From Betaproteobacteria bacterium HGW-Betaproteobacteria-20 (GTDB taxonomy: Bacteria; Pseudomonadota; Gammaproteobacteria; Burkholderiales; Methylophilaceae): a stretch of 7,205 nt of DNA. The position numbers and the translations under genes are program-made. The notes below the pieces were generated by a model, which saw only the letters and a list, made by a program, of their open reading frames with translations, made no database searches and was not told the origin of the DNA. Shown in pieces: positions 7,161-7,205 of this stretch; position 1 is the stretch's first letter, and each line of letters opens with the position of its first letter. The stretch spans positions 1-7,205 of the forward strand of contig PHCL01000066.1 of the NCBI GenBank assembly GCA_002842195.1, read 5' to 3'.

Positions 7161-7205
7161 CGCCTTGGAAGGCGGTTTAAATACAACTAAAATATGTCTT
7201 TAAAT

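Noticed and set aside
7193..7205. ATG at 7193 running open to the right edge
   Set aside because: Only four codons are visible and there is no ribosome site; not enough to call a gene.

Overview
The window (about 7.2 kb, moderate GC with AT-rich gaps) looks like ordinary chromosome from a Gram-negative proteobacterium. A betaproteobacterium of the Methylophilaceae type is my best guess, from the gene families, the roughly mid-40s GC and the repeat style. That assignment is inference and was not checked against a database.

Layout, left to right. (1) The 3' nine-tenths of an oxygen-sensitive class I [4Fe-4S] fumarase, cut by the left window edge. (2) A 316-bp gap holding an AT-rich hairpin that could end the fumarase transcript and a 170-bp inverted-repeat element of REP/REPIN type. 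(3) A small exported protein with one EF-hand calcium loop. (4) A complete aconitase B gene. (5) Closely behind it on the same strand, two membrane-protein genes: a 144-residue protein of unknown family (GTG or ATG start) and a multi-pass protein with a C-terminal DUF2914 domain (TTG start). (6) A convergent gene for a UPF0114 (YqhA-like) membrane protein. (7) A gene-poor right end of about 390 bp with a strong factor-independent terminator facing left, which implies a minus-strand gene just beyond the right edge.

Fumarase and aconitase catalyse two non-consecutive TCA-cycle steps, and both carry a labile [4Fe-4S] cluster with one iron not held by cysteine. The gene spacing (9 and 34 bp) suggests the two membrane genes are co-transcribed with aconitase B, but nothing in the sequence links their function to the TCA cycle. 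I see no phage, transposase, CRISPR, toxin-antitoxin, tRNA or rRNA gene. No clear new system is visible. The items most worth a second look are the REPIN-like element with its enlarged arm, the EF-hand protein lodged between two TCA genes, and the aconitase/membrane-protein operon.
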